DNA from: Bacillus sp. REN10
GTDB taxonomy: Bacteria > Bacillota > Bacilli > Bacillales > Domibacillaceae
Length of the DNA stretch: 64,000 nucleotides
Assembly (NCBI RefSeq): GCF_016820555.1
Contig: NZ_JADHDW010000005.1
Span: 124,001 to 188,000 of the forward strand
Direction of reading: 5' to 3'
The position numbers were made by a program, and so were the translations under genes. The notes under the pieces were generated by a model. The model ran no database searches. It saw only the letters and a list, made by a program, of their open reading frames with translations, and was not told the origin of the DNA. Positions 51,929 through 60,286 of the stretch are shown here, piece by piece. Position 1 is the first letter of the stretch, and every line of letters starts with the position of its first letter.

Positions 51929-53206
51929 ATGAAACAGCCTAAAATTTTAATTCCATTCGAAAAAGTGGACAAAGAGAAAATGCCCCACTACCACGACTAT
52001 GGTATTAACATTTCTGAAATAAAGACGTTATTATTACAAAAGACTGGACAAGATTTTTATATGTATTCTCATAAAGGTGAAGAAGACCTGTGGGAAATGC
52101 TTGAACAGCTTTTGATTCGTCAGCCAGATCATATTGAAATTCTTGCCCACGTTTTTGACTGTTTAGAAACAAAGACTCTTCAATATTCGACGGTCACTGG
52201 GGAAAATAAACATGTGATTCAACCATCTTTAAATAACTCCATTTTTTATTTCCCCGCTTACAACGTTGCATTGGCAAAGCTTCCTATTTATCAAAGCCAC
52301 GAAGATTATGAAGAGGAGTTTATTTTTGCTGAAAATGATGAGAGCTTGCTAGCATTTATTGATTATTTGTATACACAACAAAAAGAACTGATGAAAGGAT
52401 ATATCAATATTTTCACCGATACGGAAGATGGCGTAGAAAAGATCCATGAAAGAATTACGCATCAAGTAAGCCGCGAAGACGTCTTGCTAGATGAAGACAT
52501 AAAAACAGAAATTTTCCGCTCCATTGACGAGTTTTTCCTGCATAGCGGCAGCTTCTTTAAAAAATATAACATTCCTTATAAGCGCGGAATCTTGCTTTAC
52601 GGGGCACCAGGAAACGGGAAGACCACACTCGTGAAATCAATTGCTGGCAGCACTTCTGCCCCTGTCGTTTATTGGCAAATCACTGAATATACAACGAGCT
52701 ATTCCATTAAAGAAGTGTTCTCAACCATTACGAAAATGGCGCCGATGATCCTTGTTATCGAGGACATTGACTCCATGCCAGAAGAATCGCGTTCTGTCTT
52801 TTTAAATACGCTAGACGGTGCCGTTTCTAAGGAGGGGATTTTCTTAATTGGAACCACTAACTATCCAGAGAAAATCGACCCTGCACTCATTAACCGGGCA
52901 GGTCGTTTTGACCGAGCCTATGAAATTAAATTGCCAAATGAACAAGCGCGCCGACAATATTTACGAAAAAGACAGGTCGAGCAATTCATGTCTGAAGAGG
53001 AAATGGACCGACTAGTGAAAGAAACAGAAGGGCTCTCTATTGCTCAACTGAATGAATTGTACATGTCAATCGCCTTACAATGGCATTATGAAGAAAAAGT
53101 GGATATCGACAAAATCACGAAAGACTTATTAACCAACAACAAAAAAACTTGGCGCCAAGATTGGAGTGCTGATCCTTACAAGTCAACAATGGGCTTCGGC
53201 CGCTAA
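51929..53206 (+). CDS. AAA-family ATPase (YjoB-like)
   Basis: The 425-residue protein has an N-terminal region of about 190 residues without known motif, then one AAA domain: Walker A LLYGAPGNGKTTLVKS, Walker B PMILVIEDIDSMPEE, sensor FLIGTTNYPEKIDPALINRAGRFDRAYE with the arginine finger, and a C-terminal helical lid. The layout and length match B. subtilis YjoB, a SigW-controlled AAA protein with reported chaperone-like or proteolysis-linked roles. The second ATG (51929) is used because AAAGG abuts the first (51920) and lies 9 nt before the second. TATAAT lies at 51872-51877; no SigW boxes were found. Confidence 0.85.
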   Translation: MKQPKILIPFEKVDKEKMPHYHDYGINISEIKTLLLQKTGQDFYMYSHKGEEDLWEMLEQLLIRQPDHIEILAHVFDCLETKTLQYSTVTGENKHVIQPSLNNSIFYFPAYNVALAKLPIYQSHEDYEEEFIFAENDESLLAFIDYLYTQQKELMKGYINIFTDTEDGVEKIHERITHQVSREDVLLDEDIKTEIFRSIDEFFLHSGSFFKKYNIPYKRGILLYGAPGNGKTTLVKSIAGSTSAPVVYWQITEYTTSYSIKEVFSTITKMAPMILVIEDIDSMPEESRSVFLNTLDGAVSKEGIFLIGTTNYPEKIDPALINRAGRFDRAYEIKLPNEQARRQYLRKRQVEQFMSEEEMDRLVKETEGLSIAQLNELYMSIALQWHYEEKVDIDKITKDLLTNNKKTWRQDWSADPYKSTMGFGR

Positions 53207-53364
53207 AAAAGGGGGACTGTTCCCCCTACCATTTTAAATATTGAACTTTTTTTAATATAGAAAGATTCCCTTTCACCGTGAGTTTTTTTGTAGTTTCTTG
53301 TCGTGTTGTGATAAAATGATTTATGAATATTTACTTTTATAGTAAGCGGTAAGGGTGATGTATA

Positions 53365-53691
53365 ATGGCTATTGGCAAGCGTATTCGAGAATTACGAATG
53401 GAAAGAGGACTATCGCTGACTGAATTGGCCAATCGAGCAGGAGTGGCCAAATCTTATATTTCTTCTGTTGAGCGTGAAATCCAACTAAATCCATCTATTC
53501 AGTTTTTAAGTAAAATATCTTCCGTGCTAGGCGTTAGTGTAGAGAAGTTAATCAATGAGGAAGGCCATTCTGCTGAACTCGTTGATTCAGAATGGTTAGC
53601 ATTGGCGAAAGAAGCAATGGAATCCGGTATTAGTAAAGAACAATTTAAACAATTTTTAGAATTTCAAAAGTGGCAAAAAGCTAACAAGTAA
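53365..53691 (+). CDS. sinR: SinR-like transition-state repressor (first copy)
   Basis: The 108-residue protein has an HTH-XRE domain (IGKRIRELRMERGLSLTELANRAGVAKSYISSVEREIQLNPSIQFLSKISSVLGVSVEKLI) and a C-terminal Sin dimerisation domain (SEWLALAKEAMESGISKEQFKQFLEFQKWQ). This is the SinR layout of B. subtilis (111 residues), the master repressor of biofilm matrix genes. It is near TAAAAT (a -10) with a TTGTAG -35 at 18-nt spacing. A convergent sinI-like gene lies 100 nt downstream on the other strand and a second SinR-like gene lies beyond that. Confidence 0.9.
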   Translation: MAIGKRIRELRMERGLSLTELANRAGVAKSYISSVEREIQLNPSIQFLSKISSVLGVSVEKLINEEGHSAELVDSEWLALAKEAMESGISKEQFKQFLEFQKWQKANK

Positions 53692-53727
53692 CACACTGCC
53701 TTACTGATTAAGATAGAATCAAAATCA

Positions 53728-53761
53728 CATGCGAACGAGCTATCCCTTTACCGTTCGCATG
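53728..53761. terminator. Bidirectional hairpin between sinR and sinI
   Basis: CATGCGAACG (53728-53737) pairs perfectly with CGTTCGCATG (53752-53761) around a 14-nt loop. Flanking T-runs are short on both strands. Confidence 0.65.
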
Positions 53762-53790
53762 AATTTCACTTCATCAACCCCATATCCGCT

Positions 53791-53922
53791 TCACTCCACC
53801 TTCTGCAAATCCAGCTTTTCTCCTGCGATAAACTTCTTCACTTCCTCAAGTGTTAATCCTATCTTTTTCGCTTCTAACATCAGTCGAATCCAATCTTGAT
53901 CAATGAATTGAACATTCCTCAT
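53791..53922 (-). CDS. sinI: SinI-like anti-repressor (43 residues)
   Basis: A short frame with GGGGG 6 nt before its ATG encodes a peptide whose core IDQDWIRLMLEAKKIGLTLE plus EVKKFI matches the SinI dimerisation motif (D.(E/D)W..L(M/I).EAK..G...EE(V/I)(R/K)(K/N)(F/Y)(I/L)). SinI binds SinR through the shared Sin domain and frees its target genes. The gene runs opposite to both flanking sinR-like genes: convergent with the first and divergent from the second. In B. subtilis sinI instead lies directly upstream of sinR on the same strand. Length is close to the 57-residue B. subtilis SinI, with a shorter tail. Confidence 0.85.
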   Translation of the reverse strand: MRNVQFIDQDWIRLMLEAKKIGLTLEEVKKFIAGEKLDLQKVE

Positions 53923-54196
53923 AAAAATCCCCCTAATAGATTTTTCTGAAGCCGCTAGCTTTTCTTTCTATCTTCAACGAGTTTCACTCATACACAAAAC
54001 TTACAATAGTATATGTTGGATGTATTTGTTCATTTATAAGAAAATTGTAACACGTGCTATATGTTTAAATAATAGGTAATAGCAACCATTTATCCTTTAT
54101 AATGAACGATTTTTGAAAAATTTTATAAAAAATACATACTTTCCGATCTTTAGTGCGTTATAATGAACAAAAACAAGTTGAAGGGAGCAATAGTAG

Positions 54197-54523
54197 ATGA
54201 TAGGAGTTCGCATTAAACAATTAAGAGAGCAAAAAGGTTATTCTCTCACCAAGCTTGCAAAAGAAGCGAAAATTTCTAAATCTTATTTATCTAATTTAGA
54301 ACGGCAGACAAATACGAACCCCTCGTTATCCGTACTGTCAAAAATCGCTACAGCTTTAGATCTCACAACCAATGAATTAATTCAACCGCAATCCTCCAAA
54401 AAGGACGAATATGAACCATTATTAAAAGAGGCATCAAACAAAAAAGTAACGAAAGCTGATCTTTTAGAATTCCAACAATTTATGCAATCTCGAAAGCAAC
54501 AGAGAACGAACACATCCGAATGA
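54197..54523 (+). CDS. SinR-like repressor (second copy, SlrR/SinR paralogue)
   Basis: The 108-residue protein has an HTH-XRE domain (IGVRIKQLREQKGYSLTKLAKEAKISKSYLSNLERQTNTNPSLSVLSKIATALDLTTNELI) and a Sin-like C-terminus (YEPLLKEASNKKVTKADLLEFQQFMQSRKQ). It is about half identical by eye to the copy at 53365, so both are SinR-type. The C-terminal domain is more diverged and may prefer a different partner. AAGGGAG lies 9 nt before the ATG and TATAAT at 54159-54164. In B. subtilis a similar paralogue, SlrR, forms heterodimers with SinR. Confidence 0.88.
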   Translation: MIGVRIKQLREQKGYSLTKLAKEAKISKSYLSNLERQTNTNPSLSVLSKIATALDLTTNELIQPQSSKKDEYEPLLKEASNKKVTKADLLEFQQFMQSRKQQRTNTSE

Positions 54524-54529
54524 AAACTT

Positions 54530-54552
54530 AGCGAGGTCTGATCCTCGCTTCT
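54530..54552 (+). terminator. Hairpin after the second sinR-like gene
   Basis: AGCGAGG (54530-54536) and CCTCGCT (54543-54549) pair around a 6-nt loop, followed by TCTCTT. The rest of the gap to 54853 is AT-rich with no gene seen. Confidence 0.6.
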
Positions 54553-54853
54553 CTTATAACATCGTTCTTTTATCTCTATCGATAAATAAACTGTTCTGAA
54601 TCTATCATTAAACTTCCTAAAACCTCCCTTTTCGACTGTTTATAGTCACAAAAGTAATTTTACAGAACCTTCTTTAAAAACTGTTTAAAAATGAAGACAG
54701 AACAAAATATTTTTCCACTAATTATATGAACAGTATACAATATGAATCTCTACAAAATTTAAACATTTAGGTCGATTGTTTTTTTAAAATTGATTAGTAT
54801 AATAAACAATAATTAGTATATATTAACTAAGTTGTTCGGTATTAGGAGGACTT

Positions 54854-55993
54854 ATGAACATTATTCTCGTAGATGATGAAAGTTTGGCGCTAGATTACTT
54901 AGAAGGCCTGCTGAAAAAAATTGGTGCGTTTGAAACGATCAAAAAATTCAATAACCCTATTTTGGCAAAAGAAGTCATTCTGAATGAAGAGGTAGATGTC
55001 GTTTTCCTAGATATTCATTTACCTGAAGTCAATGGAATTGAGCTGGCTGAAATGCTTGTTGAAAAAAAGCCGAGCTTAACCATTATCTTTTGTACAGCCT
55101 ATGAAGAATATGCCGTACAAGCATTTGAGCTTAATGCCCTTGACTATATTGTAAAACCTATTTCCATCGAACGATTAACAAAGACGATGAACCGAATACA
55201 AAAGCAAGTACCTGTTGAAACAAGCAAGAATAAAGTGCGTGATAACGTAATTTACATGAACATGTTCCAGACTGCGTCTATTCAATCAAAAGATGGTTCT
55301 TTCATTAAAACTTCTTGGCGAACAAAGAAAGCGGAAGAACTCTTCCTATATTTACTGCAGCACCGAAATCAACTCATTCATAAGTCTACGCTTGTTGACA
55401 CTCTTTGGCCTGAGCATGATGAAGAAAAAGTATACAATCAGCTCTACACAGCGATTTACTATGTCAGAAAAAAACTAAAAGAGTTCGGAGAGCATTTCCA
55501 ATTAAAAAACACCTCCGATGGATACATACTTACGTTAATCAATGTGATTTTAGACGTAGAAGAATGGGAAACACAAAATCAATCTACTCCGCCGTTGCGA
55601 GAAGAAACGATCCACTACTATACTGATTTACTTACCTTGTATACGGGTGATTACTTACAAGGATATGATTATTGGTGGGCAGAAAGCGAGCGTGAAAGAC
55701 ATAAACAATTATGGCTCTTAACGGCCTATAAGCTAGCTCATTGGTATGAAGAGCGCCAGCAACCCGATAAGGCGTTAATTTATTTCTCACAAATCGCTCA
55801 CAAATATCCCGAAGAAGAAGTCGCCTGTTTCCATATAATGAAACTATACTATGCGAGCGGACACTATTTACTCATTGACCAACAATACGCTACATTAACT
55901 GCTTTCTTGGCAAATGAACTGGACACCCAACCTAGCCCTCACATCACAAAATGGTACGCCAACTTTAAAAAATCACAAAAACAATTAATATAG
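54854..55993 (+). CDS. Response regulator with winged helix and BTAD (SARP-like) domain
   Basis: The 379-residue protein has a receiver domain with Asp53 (VVFLDIHLPEVNG) and conserved lysine (DYIVKPIS). A winged helix (about 145-230: TKKAEELFLYLLQHRNQLIHKSTLVDTLWPEHDEEKVYNQLYTAIYYVRKKL) and a C-terminal bacterial transcriptional activation domain (about 235-375, with YTGDYLQGYDYWWAESERERHKQLW) follow. AGGAGG precedes the ATG. This domain order is found in Bacillus proteins that pair with large hybrid kinases. The convergent gene at 56427-59531 encodes such a kinase and is the likely partner, although the genes are not in one operon. Confidence 0.88.
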   Translation: MNIILVDDESLALDYLEGLLKKIGAFETIKKFNNPILAKEVILNEEVDVVFLDIHLPEVNGIELAEMLVEKKPSLTIIFCTAYEEYAVQAFELNALDYIVKPISIERLTKTMNRIQKQVPVETSKNKVRDNVIYMNMFQTASIQSKDGSFIKTSWRTKKAEELFLYLLQHRNQLIHKSTLVDTLWPEHDEEKVYNQLYTAIYYVRKKLKEFGEHFQLKNTSDGYILTLINVILDVEEWETQNQSTPPLREETIHYYTDLLTLYTGDYLQGYDYWWAESERERHKQLWLLTAYKLAHWYEERQQPDKALIYFSQIAHKYPEEEVACFHIMKLYYASGHYLLIDQQYATLTAFLANELDTQPSPHITKWYANFKKSQKQLI

Positions 55994-56137
55994 AAAAGCG
56001 GAAGGTCCCGTTTAGCGACGTATGGACTGCAGCCAGCCGTATGAGATAAAGGAAACACGATGAACGTTAGTGAATCGATGTTGACTTATCGCAAGGAGGA
56101 TGGCGGAAGTACACTAGTCGCTGGGACCTGGAGCTGG
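55994..56137 (+). repeat. Dispersed repeat, copy R2
   Basis: End pairs are GGTCCC (56004-56009) with GGGACC (56123-56128) and AGCGAC (56014-56019) with GTCGCT (56117-56122). Relative to R1 (GGCGCT/AGCGCC) and R3 (GGCGCC/GGCGCC) both strands have changed together. The internal small frame starts MNVSESMLTYRKEDGG. A collapsed remnant (AAAAGCGGAGG...GGAGCTGGAC) lies between R2 and R3. Confidence 0.88.
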
Positions 56138-56170
56138 ACAAAGAAAAGCGGAGGCGGAGCTGGACAACAG

Positions 56171-56314
56171 AAAAGCGGAAGGCGCCGTTTAGCGACGTAT
56201 GGATTGGAATGATCCGTATGAGATAAAGGAAACACGATGAACGCTAGTGAATCGATGTTGACTTATCGCAAGGAGGAGCATGGAAATCCACTAGTCGCTG
56301 GCGCCTGCAGCTGG
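56171..56314 (+). repeat. Dispersed repeat, copy R3
   Basis: End pairs GGCGCC (56181-56186) with GGCGCC (56300-56305) and AGCGAC (56191-56196) with GTCGCT (56294-56299). The internal frame starts MNASESMLTYRKEEHG. Direct orientation relative to R2. Confidence 0.88.
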
Positions 56315-56320
56315 ATCAAG

Positions 56321-56346
56321 AAAAGCGGAAGGTCCCGTTTAGCGAC
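56321..56346 (+). repeat. Dispersed repeat, orphan left end R4
   Basis: AAAAGCGGAAGGTCCC-GTTT-AGCGAC is the first 26 nt of the element, carrying the R2-type GGTCCC variant, and then stops. It points to recombination between copies. Confidence 0.75.
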
Positions 56347-56353
56347 AACAAGC

Positions 56354-56408
56354 AAAAGACAAGTTGGTCAAAAGGTTGCTTTTTAACCTTTTGGCCGGCT
56401 TGTCTTTT
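56354..56408. terminator. Long hairpin terminator between convergent genes
   Basis: AAAAGACAAG, GG and CAAAAGGTT on the left pair with AACCTTTTG, CC and CTTGTCTTTT on the right (about 24 bp with small mismatches). It lies 18 nt after the stop of the hybrid kinase. Confidence 0.75.
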
Positions 56409-56426
56409 GACCTCGAGCCGATATTT

Positions 56427-59400
56427 TTATTTTGTCTTAGGGATAGTAAAAGAGACTTCTGTTCCCTCATTCACAGAACTATGAATCTGTAGCCCTTTTC
56501 CATACGTTTGCTGGAGCCGTCTATTCGTATTGAACAAACCGATCCCTCGTGACGAATCGATCTTCCCATCAAGTACTTGCTTCACTCTCTCTTCATTCAT
56601 CCCAACTCCATCATCTTTTATCGTCATTTCAGCATAAGTGGAATGATCTATTATTTTAATCCAGATCGTTCCACCACTTGCTCTTTTCAATACTCCATGT
56701 CGGACGGCATTTTCAACAAGTGGCTGAATAGAAAGTGGCGGAATCTCGATCACCATTGACTCATCAAGCTCCCACTTAATTTGTAATCGATCACCAAATC
56801 GCTCTTTTTCAATATAGAGATAGGAGCGCAAAAGATTTAGTTCATGCTGTAAGGGCACCAGTGGTTGTAAATTTCTCACATCAAAGCTTGCTCGTAAATA
56901 CTGGCCGAAATGTTCTAGTAGCGACACCATCCGAGAGGTATCTATTGTACTTAGTGACGCAATCGTATTTAATGTATTAAATAAAAAATGTGGTTGAATT
57001 TGAGCTTGCAACAAAGCCGCCTCCATTCGCAGCCGATCACTAATCGCTAGTTTCAAATCAATGAGTGCTTTCGTCCGTGATCTTAACTCCAACGCATTCA
57101 TTGGTTTCGTTACATAATCATTGGCTCCCGCGGCAAACCCAGTTGCCACATCTTCCGGATTACTTCTAGCTGTTAATAATAAAATCGGCAATTCTAAAAT
57201 GGAGTAGCGTTTCCGAATATGTTGTGTCAATTCATACCCCGACATGTTCGGCATCATCACATCAGAAATAATTAAATCGTATTCTAGCTGATCTAATAAT
57301 GTTAACGCTTCTTTTCCGCTTGTTACCGTCACGACCTCATACCATTCAGATGATAGAATACTGCTTAACACTTTTAAATTGATCGAATCATCGTCTACAG
57401 CTAATATTCGAGCCTTTTCCCCATTGATCGATCGGGCCTTGTTTTGGTTCAATCGATCACTATTGCGCGCATCCACTGAAAAGATCTCATATGTACTTTC
57501 CTCATTCATTGGTTCTTGAATGGAGCCTTTTGCTAGTGGCAACGTAAAGTAGAAATCTGATCCTTTGTGAAGAACGGAACGAACAGCTATCGTACCTCCA
57601 TGTAAAGCAACTAACTGCTTACAAATGCTCAGTCCAAGCCCTAAGCCTCCTCCGATAGCTGTGATGCTCGAATCCCCTTGCTCGTAAGGTTCAAACACTC
57701 TTTTTTGCAGGTCTTCATTGATTCCAATCCCTGTATCCTTCACATGAATGACAGCCATTCCATTTTCGATACGAGCTTGAACAATAATCGTTCCCTCATT
57801 TGTATATTTGACTGCATTGTGTAATAAATTAAAGAGAATTTGAACGAGTCGATGTTCATCAGCCCACACAGGAGGAAAAGAATTTGGTATATCGCATACC
57901 ATTTGAATCGACTTTCCATCCATCATAAACTTGAGCATATCCATCACACCTACTGCAACCGCTTGGATTTTGACACTTTCGGGCTGAATACTCATCCCCT
58001 TCTCTTTTAAACGAGTTACATCGAGTAAATCATTGAGCATAAAGGACATTCGGCGACCGACAGTAATAAGGAGATCTAAGTTTTTCCTACTTTCACGGTC
58101 TAACGAGTCTCCTTCATTATCTAATACTGTTTGAGCCATATTGATAATCGCATTCAACGGATTTCTTAACTCATGAGAACTATTCGCCAAAAAATCATCT
58201 TTTGCTTGATCCGCTTTTTTCAGTTCAGCAACAAGCTGCTCCACTTGTGTTGTCGTCATGAAGAAGCGCTTGAACCAGAAAGCAGCCATACCAAAAAAGG
58301 ATAAAATAAGGTCAAATGGATAGTAAGGTAGATTGGGCCAACCATACGTTTTAATCATTCCCCACAAGGCACTAGAGAAAATACATAAGGAAGAAAACAT
58401 CAGCAAAGTGCTCTCTTCTATTCTATGAGAATCTGCTGTGAAAATAAGGGAAAATACGAAAACCACAATATACAATAAAAGAAAAAGCAGAAAGAGAAGA
58501 ACTAGAATATTAGACTGTGTTGGCATCATTAACACAATCAATGCATAAACCCCATAGAAAATCGCTGTTCCCTTCACGATTTGATGGGCATTACCAACTG
58601 GAATAATCCTTCTAATAAACTGCATTAAAAAAAAGGCTACACCTAAATAACTTACTTTCATTATCTTCATTAACCATTCATAGTCCATCGGTAACCATTG
58701 AAGCAAAACTTTATCATCCTCGACTAATGTCGCTAATGTCATACAAAAAAGAACAGCGGTAAAATAAGACACTTCTTTTTGGCTTTTAAAGAAAAAGTAA
58801 ATATACGCCGTGCCGAGACCATATAAAACTAACACAACCCCCACAATCACTTGCAGCGTTTCATCGGACTTTTGCTCCTTGATGACGGAATCGGCAAAAC
58901 CAAATGTTAAAGATTTTTCAATCCCTGACATGCCAGGATGCTTAAAGTTGGACACTTGTAACACGATGTCAAGTTCATCTTGATCAGATGAGAACAAAGC
59001 AGTGTAAGGCAGTACTTGTCCTTGATGTTCTTCTTGATCATCTGCTACTTGGCCTGTTTCCGCTATTTGACGATCATTGATAAACAGCTTTGACGCCATT
59101 TCAGCTGATTGGACTCGAATCCCATACACTCGTTTTTCATCTGGTGGGAGCAAAATCTTTAATCGATACATACCGAATGGATAAGGTACGTCTGTATTTT
59201 CTTTTGTAGGAATTGATACTAGCTTTCTTCGTTCCTGTGGTAATGCTTCTAACTGAGGCGTCCATAATGTTTCAGGAAAGAACTCCCACTCTCCATCCAA
59301 AACAAGCGTTGGATTATTTGACAACTCATAATTGCGAAGATCTAATATTCCTTGATGAGCTACCGGTTGATCCGGTCCCACTTGATAAGCGATCCATATC

Positions 59401-59531
59401 ATCCGAAAGCCAGTCAACGCAAGTAAAATGACAACAACAAACAGGAACTGCTTCACTTTCACACGTTGGAAATTAGACAATGTATTCTTCCATCTCTTAA
59501 TCACACCTAATATTTTTCTCCATTTTACCAT
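56427..59531 (-). CDS. Hybrid sensor with two histidine kinase modules (7TM-DISM, HisKA-HATPase, receiver, LytS-type kinase)
   Basis: The 1034-residue protein has an N-terminal membrane helix, an extracellular DISMED2-type domain (about 55-215), seven membrane helices (about 230-430) and HisKA with His453 (SSHELRNPLNA). A first HATPase follows (about 560-680; LFNLLHNAVKYTNEG, DTGIGI, GGGLGLGLSICKQLV), then a receiver with Asp757 (LIISDVMMPNMSG). The LytS/His_kinase module carries His848 (QIQPHFLFNTL) and a second HATPase (PLVENAVRHGV, DDGVGM, GIGLFNTNRRL). Two complete kinase modules in one chain are unusual. The ATG has no strong ribosome site; a GTG ten codons in is possible. The convergent BTAD response regulator is the probable target. 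Confidence 0.9.
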   Translation of the reverse strand: MVKWRKILGVIKRWKNTLSNFQRVKVKQFLFVVVILLALTGFRMIWIAYQVGPDQPVAHQGILDLRNYELSNNPTLVLDGEWEFFPETLWTPQLEALPQERRKLVSIPTKENTDVPYPFGMYRLKILLPPDEKRVYGIRVQSAEMASKLFINDRQIAETGQVADDQEEHQGQVLPYTALFSSDQDELDIVLQVSNFKHPGMSGIEKSLTFGFADSVIKEQKSDETLQVIVGVVLVLYGLGTAYIYFFFKSQKEVSYFTAVLFCMTLATLVEDDKVLLQWLPMDYEWLMKIMKVSYLGVAFFLMQFIRRIIPVGNAHQIVKGTAIFYGVYALIVLMMPTQSNILVLLFLLFLLLYIVVFVFSLIFTADSHRIEESTLLMFSSLCIFSSALWGMIKTYGWPNLPYYPFDLILSFFGMAAFWFKRFFMTTTQVEQLVAELKKADQAKDDFLANSSHELRNPLNAIINMAQTVLDNEGDSLDRESRKNLDLLITVGRRMSFMLNDLLDVTRLKEKGMSIQPESVKIQAVAVGVMDMLKFMMDGKSIQMVCDIPNSFPPVWADEHRLVQILFNLLHNAVKYTNEGTIIVQARIENGMAVIHVKDTGIGINEDLQKRVFEPYEQGDSSITAIGGGLGLGLSICKQLVALHGGTIAVRSVLHKGSDFYFTLPLAKGSIQEPMNEESTYEIFSVDARNSDRLNQNKARSINGEKARILAVDDDSINLKVLSSILSSEWYEVVTVTSGKEALTLLDQLEYDLIISDVMMPNMSGYELTQHIRKRYSILELPILLLTARSNPEDVATGFAAGANDYVTKPMNALELRSRTKALIDLKLAISDRLRMEAALLQAQIQPHFLFNTLNTIASLSTIDTSRMVSLLEHFGQYLRASFDVRNLQPLVPLQHELNLLRSYLYIEKERFGDRLQIKWELDESMVIEIPPLSIQPLVENAVRHGVLKRASGGTIWIKIIDHSTYAEMTIKDDGVGMNEERVKQVLDGKIDSSRGIGLFNTNRRLQQTYGKGLQIHSSVNEGTEVSFTIPKTK

Positions 59532-59552
59532 GAATGTTTACTTTCTACAGAA

Positions 59553-59585
59553 ACAAAAAAGCTGACTCCGTTACTGAGACAGCTT
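59553..59585 (-). terminator. Terminator of the 156-residue membrane protein gene
   Basis: On the minus strand AAGCTGTCTC pairs with GAGTCAGCTT (one mismatch) around a 7-nt loop, followed by TTTTTTG. Confidence 0.85.
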
Positions 59586-59606
59586 CCTTCTTCTATATTT
59601 TTCTCG

Positions 59607-60077
59607 CTACTCATAATCCCACAAAATCAGCCATTCCCCTTTATGCTCTGTCACAAAGACCTCTTGATGTAAGGAAAAATTCCCGAACTTCCCTTGATAC
59701 ATTTGAATCACCGGTACTTGATATACTGCTTTTAACGGAGCGGACTCTTCTGCGCCCTTCCAATTTTCCATCTTCTTGACACTTCCAAGAGAAAAAGAAA
59801 ATGTCTCTACTCCAAAATGACTCATAAACACATGCGCTCGCTCCTGTATATAATCTCCCTTCGCAAATCGCTCTTTCATCAAAGGATGAAACAGCTCCCA
59901 TGACTCTGAAAAGCGGGCTTCCTGCTCAAACTCATAAAACTGGCGAACAACCCGCTCTGCCTGTTCATTCGGAGACACCCTGATCCAGCCGATTAGCCCC
60001 CATAGCGCTACGATCAAAACAATGATCACTAACAATAAGGCATTCCATTGTCCCCGTCGCCGTCCAATCTTCAACAT
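59607..60077 (-). CDS. Membrane-anchored hypothetical protein
   Basis: The 156-residue protein has a basic start (MLKIGRRRGQWN), one membrane segment (about 13-33) and a soluble exterior domain of about 120 residues (ERVVRQFYEFEQEARFSESWELFHPLMKERF) resembling NTF2-like or DUF4878-type folds by pattern. I do not recognise it firmly. GGAGG precedes the ATG. It is transcribed alone, between the hybrid kinase gene (same strand) and the divergent YARHG gene. Confidence 0.75.
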   Translation of the reverse strand: MLKIGRRRGQWNALLLVIIVLIVALWGLIGWIRVSPNEQAERVVRQFYEFEQEARFSESWELFHPLMKERFAKGDYIQERAHVFMSHFGVETFSFSLGSVKKMENWKGAEESAPLKAVYQVPVIQMYQGKFGNFSLHQEVFVTEHKGEWLILWDYE

Positions 60078-60223
60078 ATCCCTCCTCTCTCTTCATCCGC
60101 TCCTGACTTATGTCGATCAAGTTCGATTACCGTTATGATGATTTTATTCATTGGCCAAGTCTTTTAGTATTGATAAAGCAACCAAGGTACTAAAAAGCCT
60201 CTCTCATATCAAAAAAACAGAAA

Positions 60224-60252
60224 TTGTAACGATTTTTATATTTTGGTAATAT
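60224..60252 (+). promoter_or_regulatory. SigA promoter of the YARHG-amidase operon, with inverted repeat
   Basis: TTGTAA, 17-nt spacer, TAATAT (60247-60252) with TTGG before the -10. TTTTTATATT (60234-60243) and AATATAAAAA (60249-60258) form a perfect inverted repeat over the -10. Confidence 0.6.
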
Positions 60253-60286
60253 AAAAATATCATTCATAAAAAAGGAGGAGAAGGAG

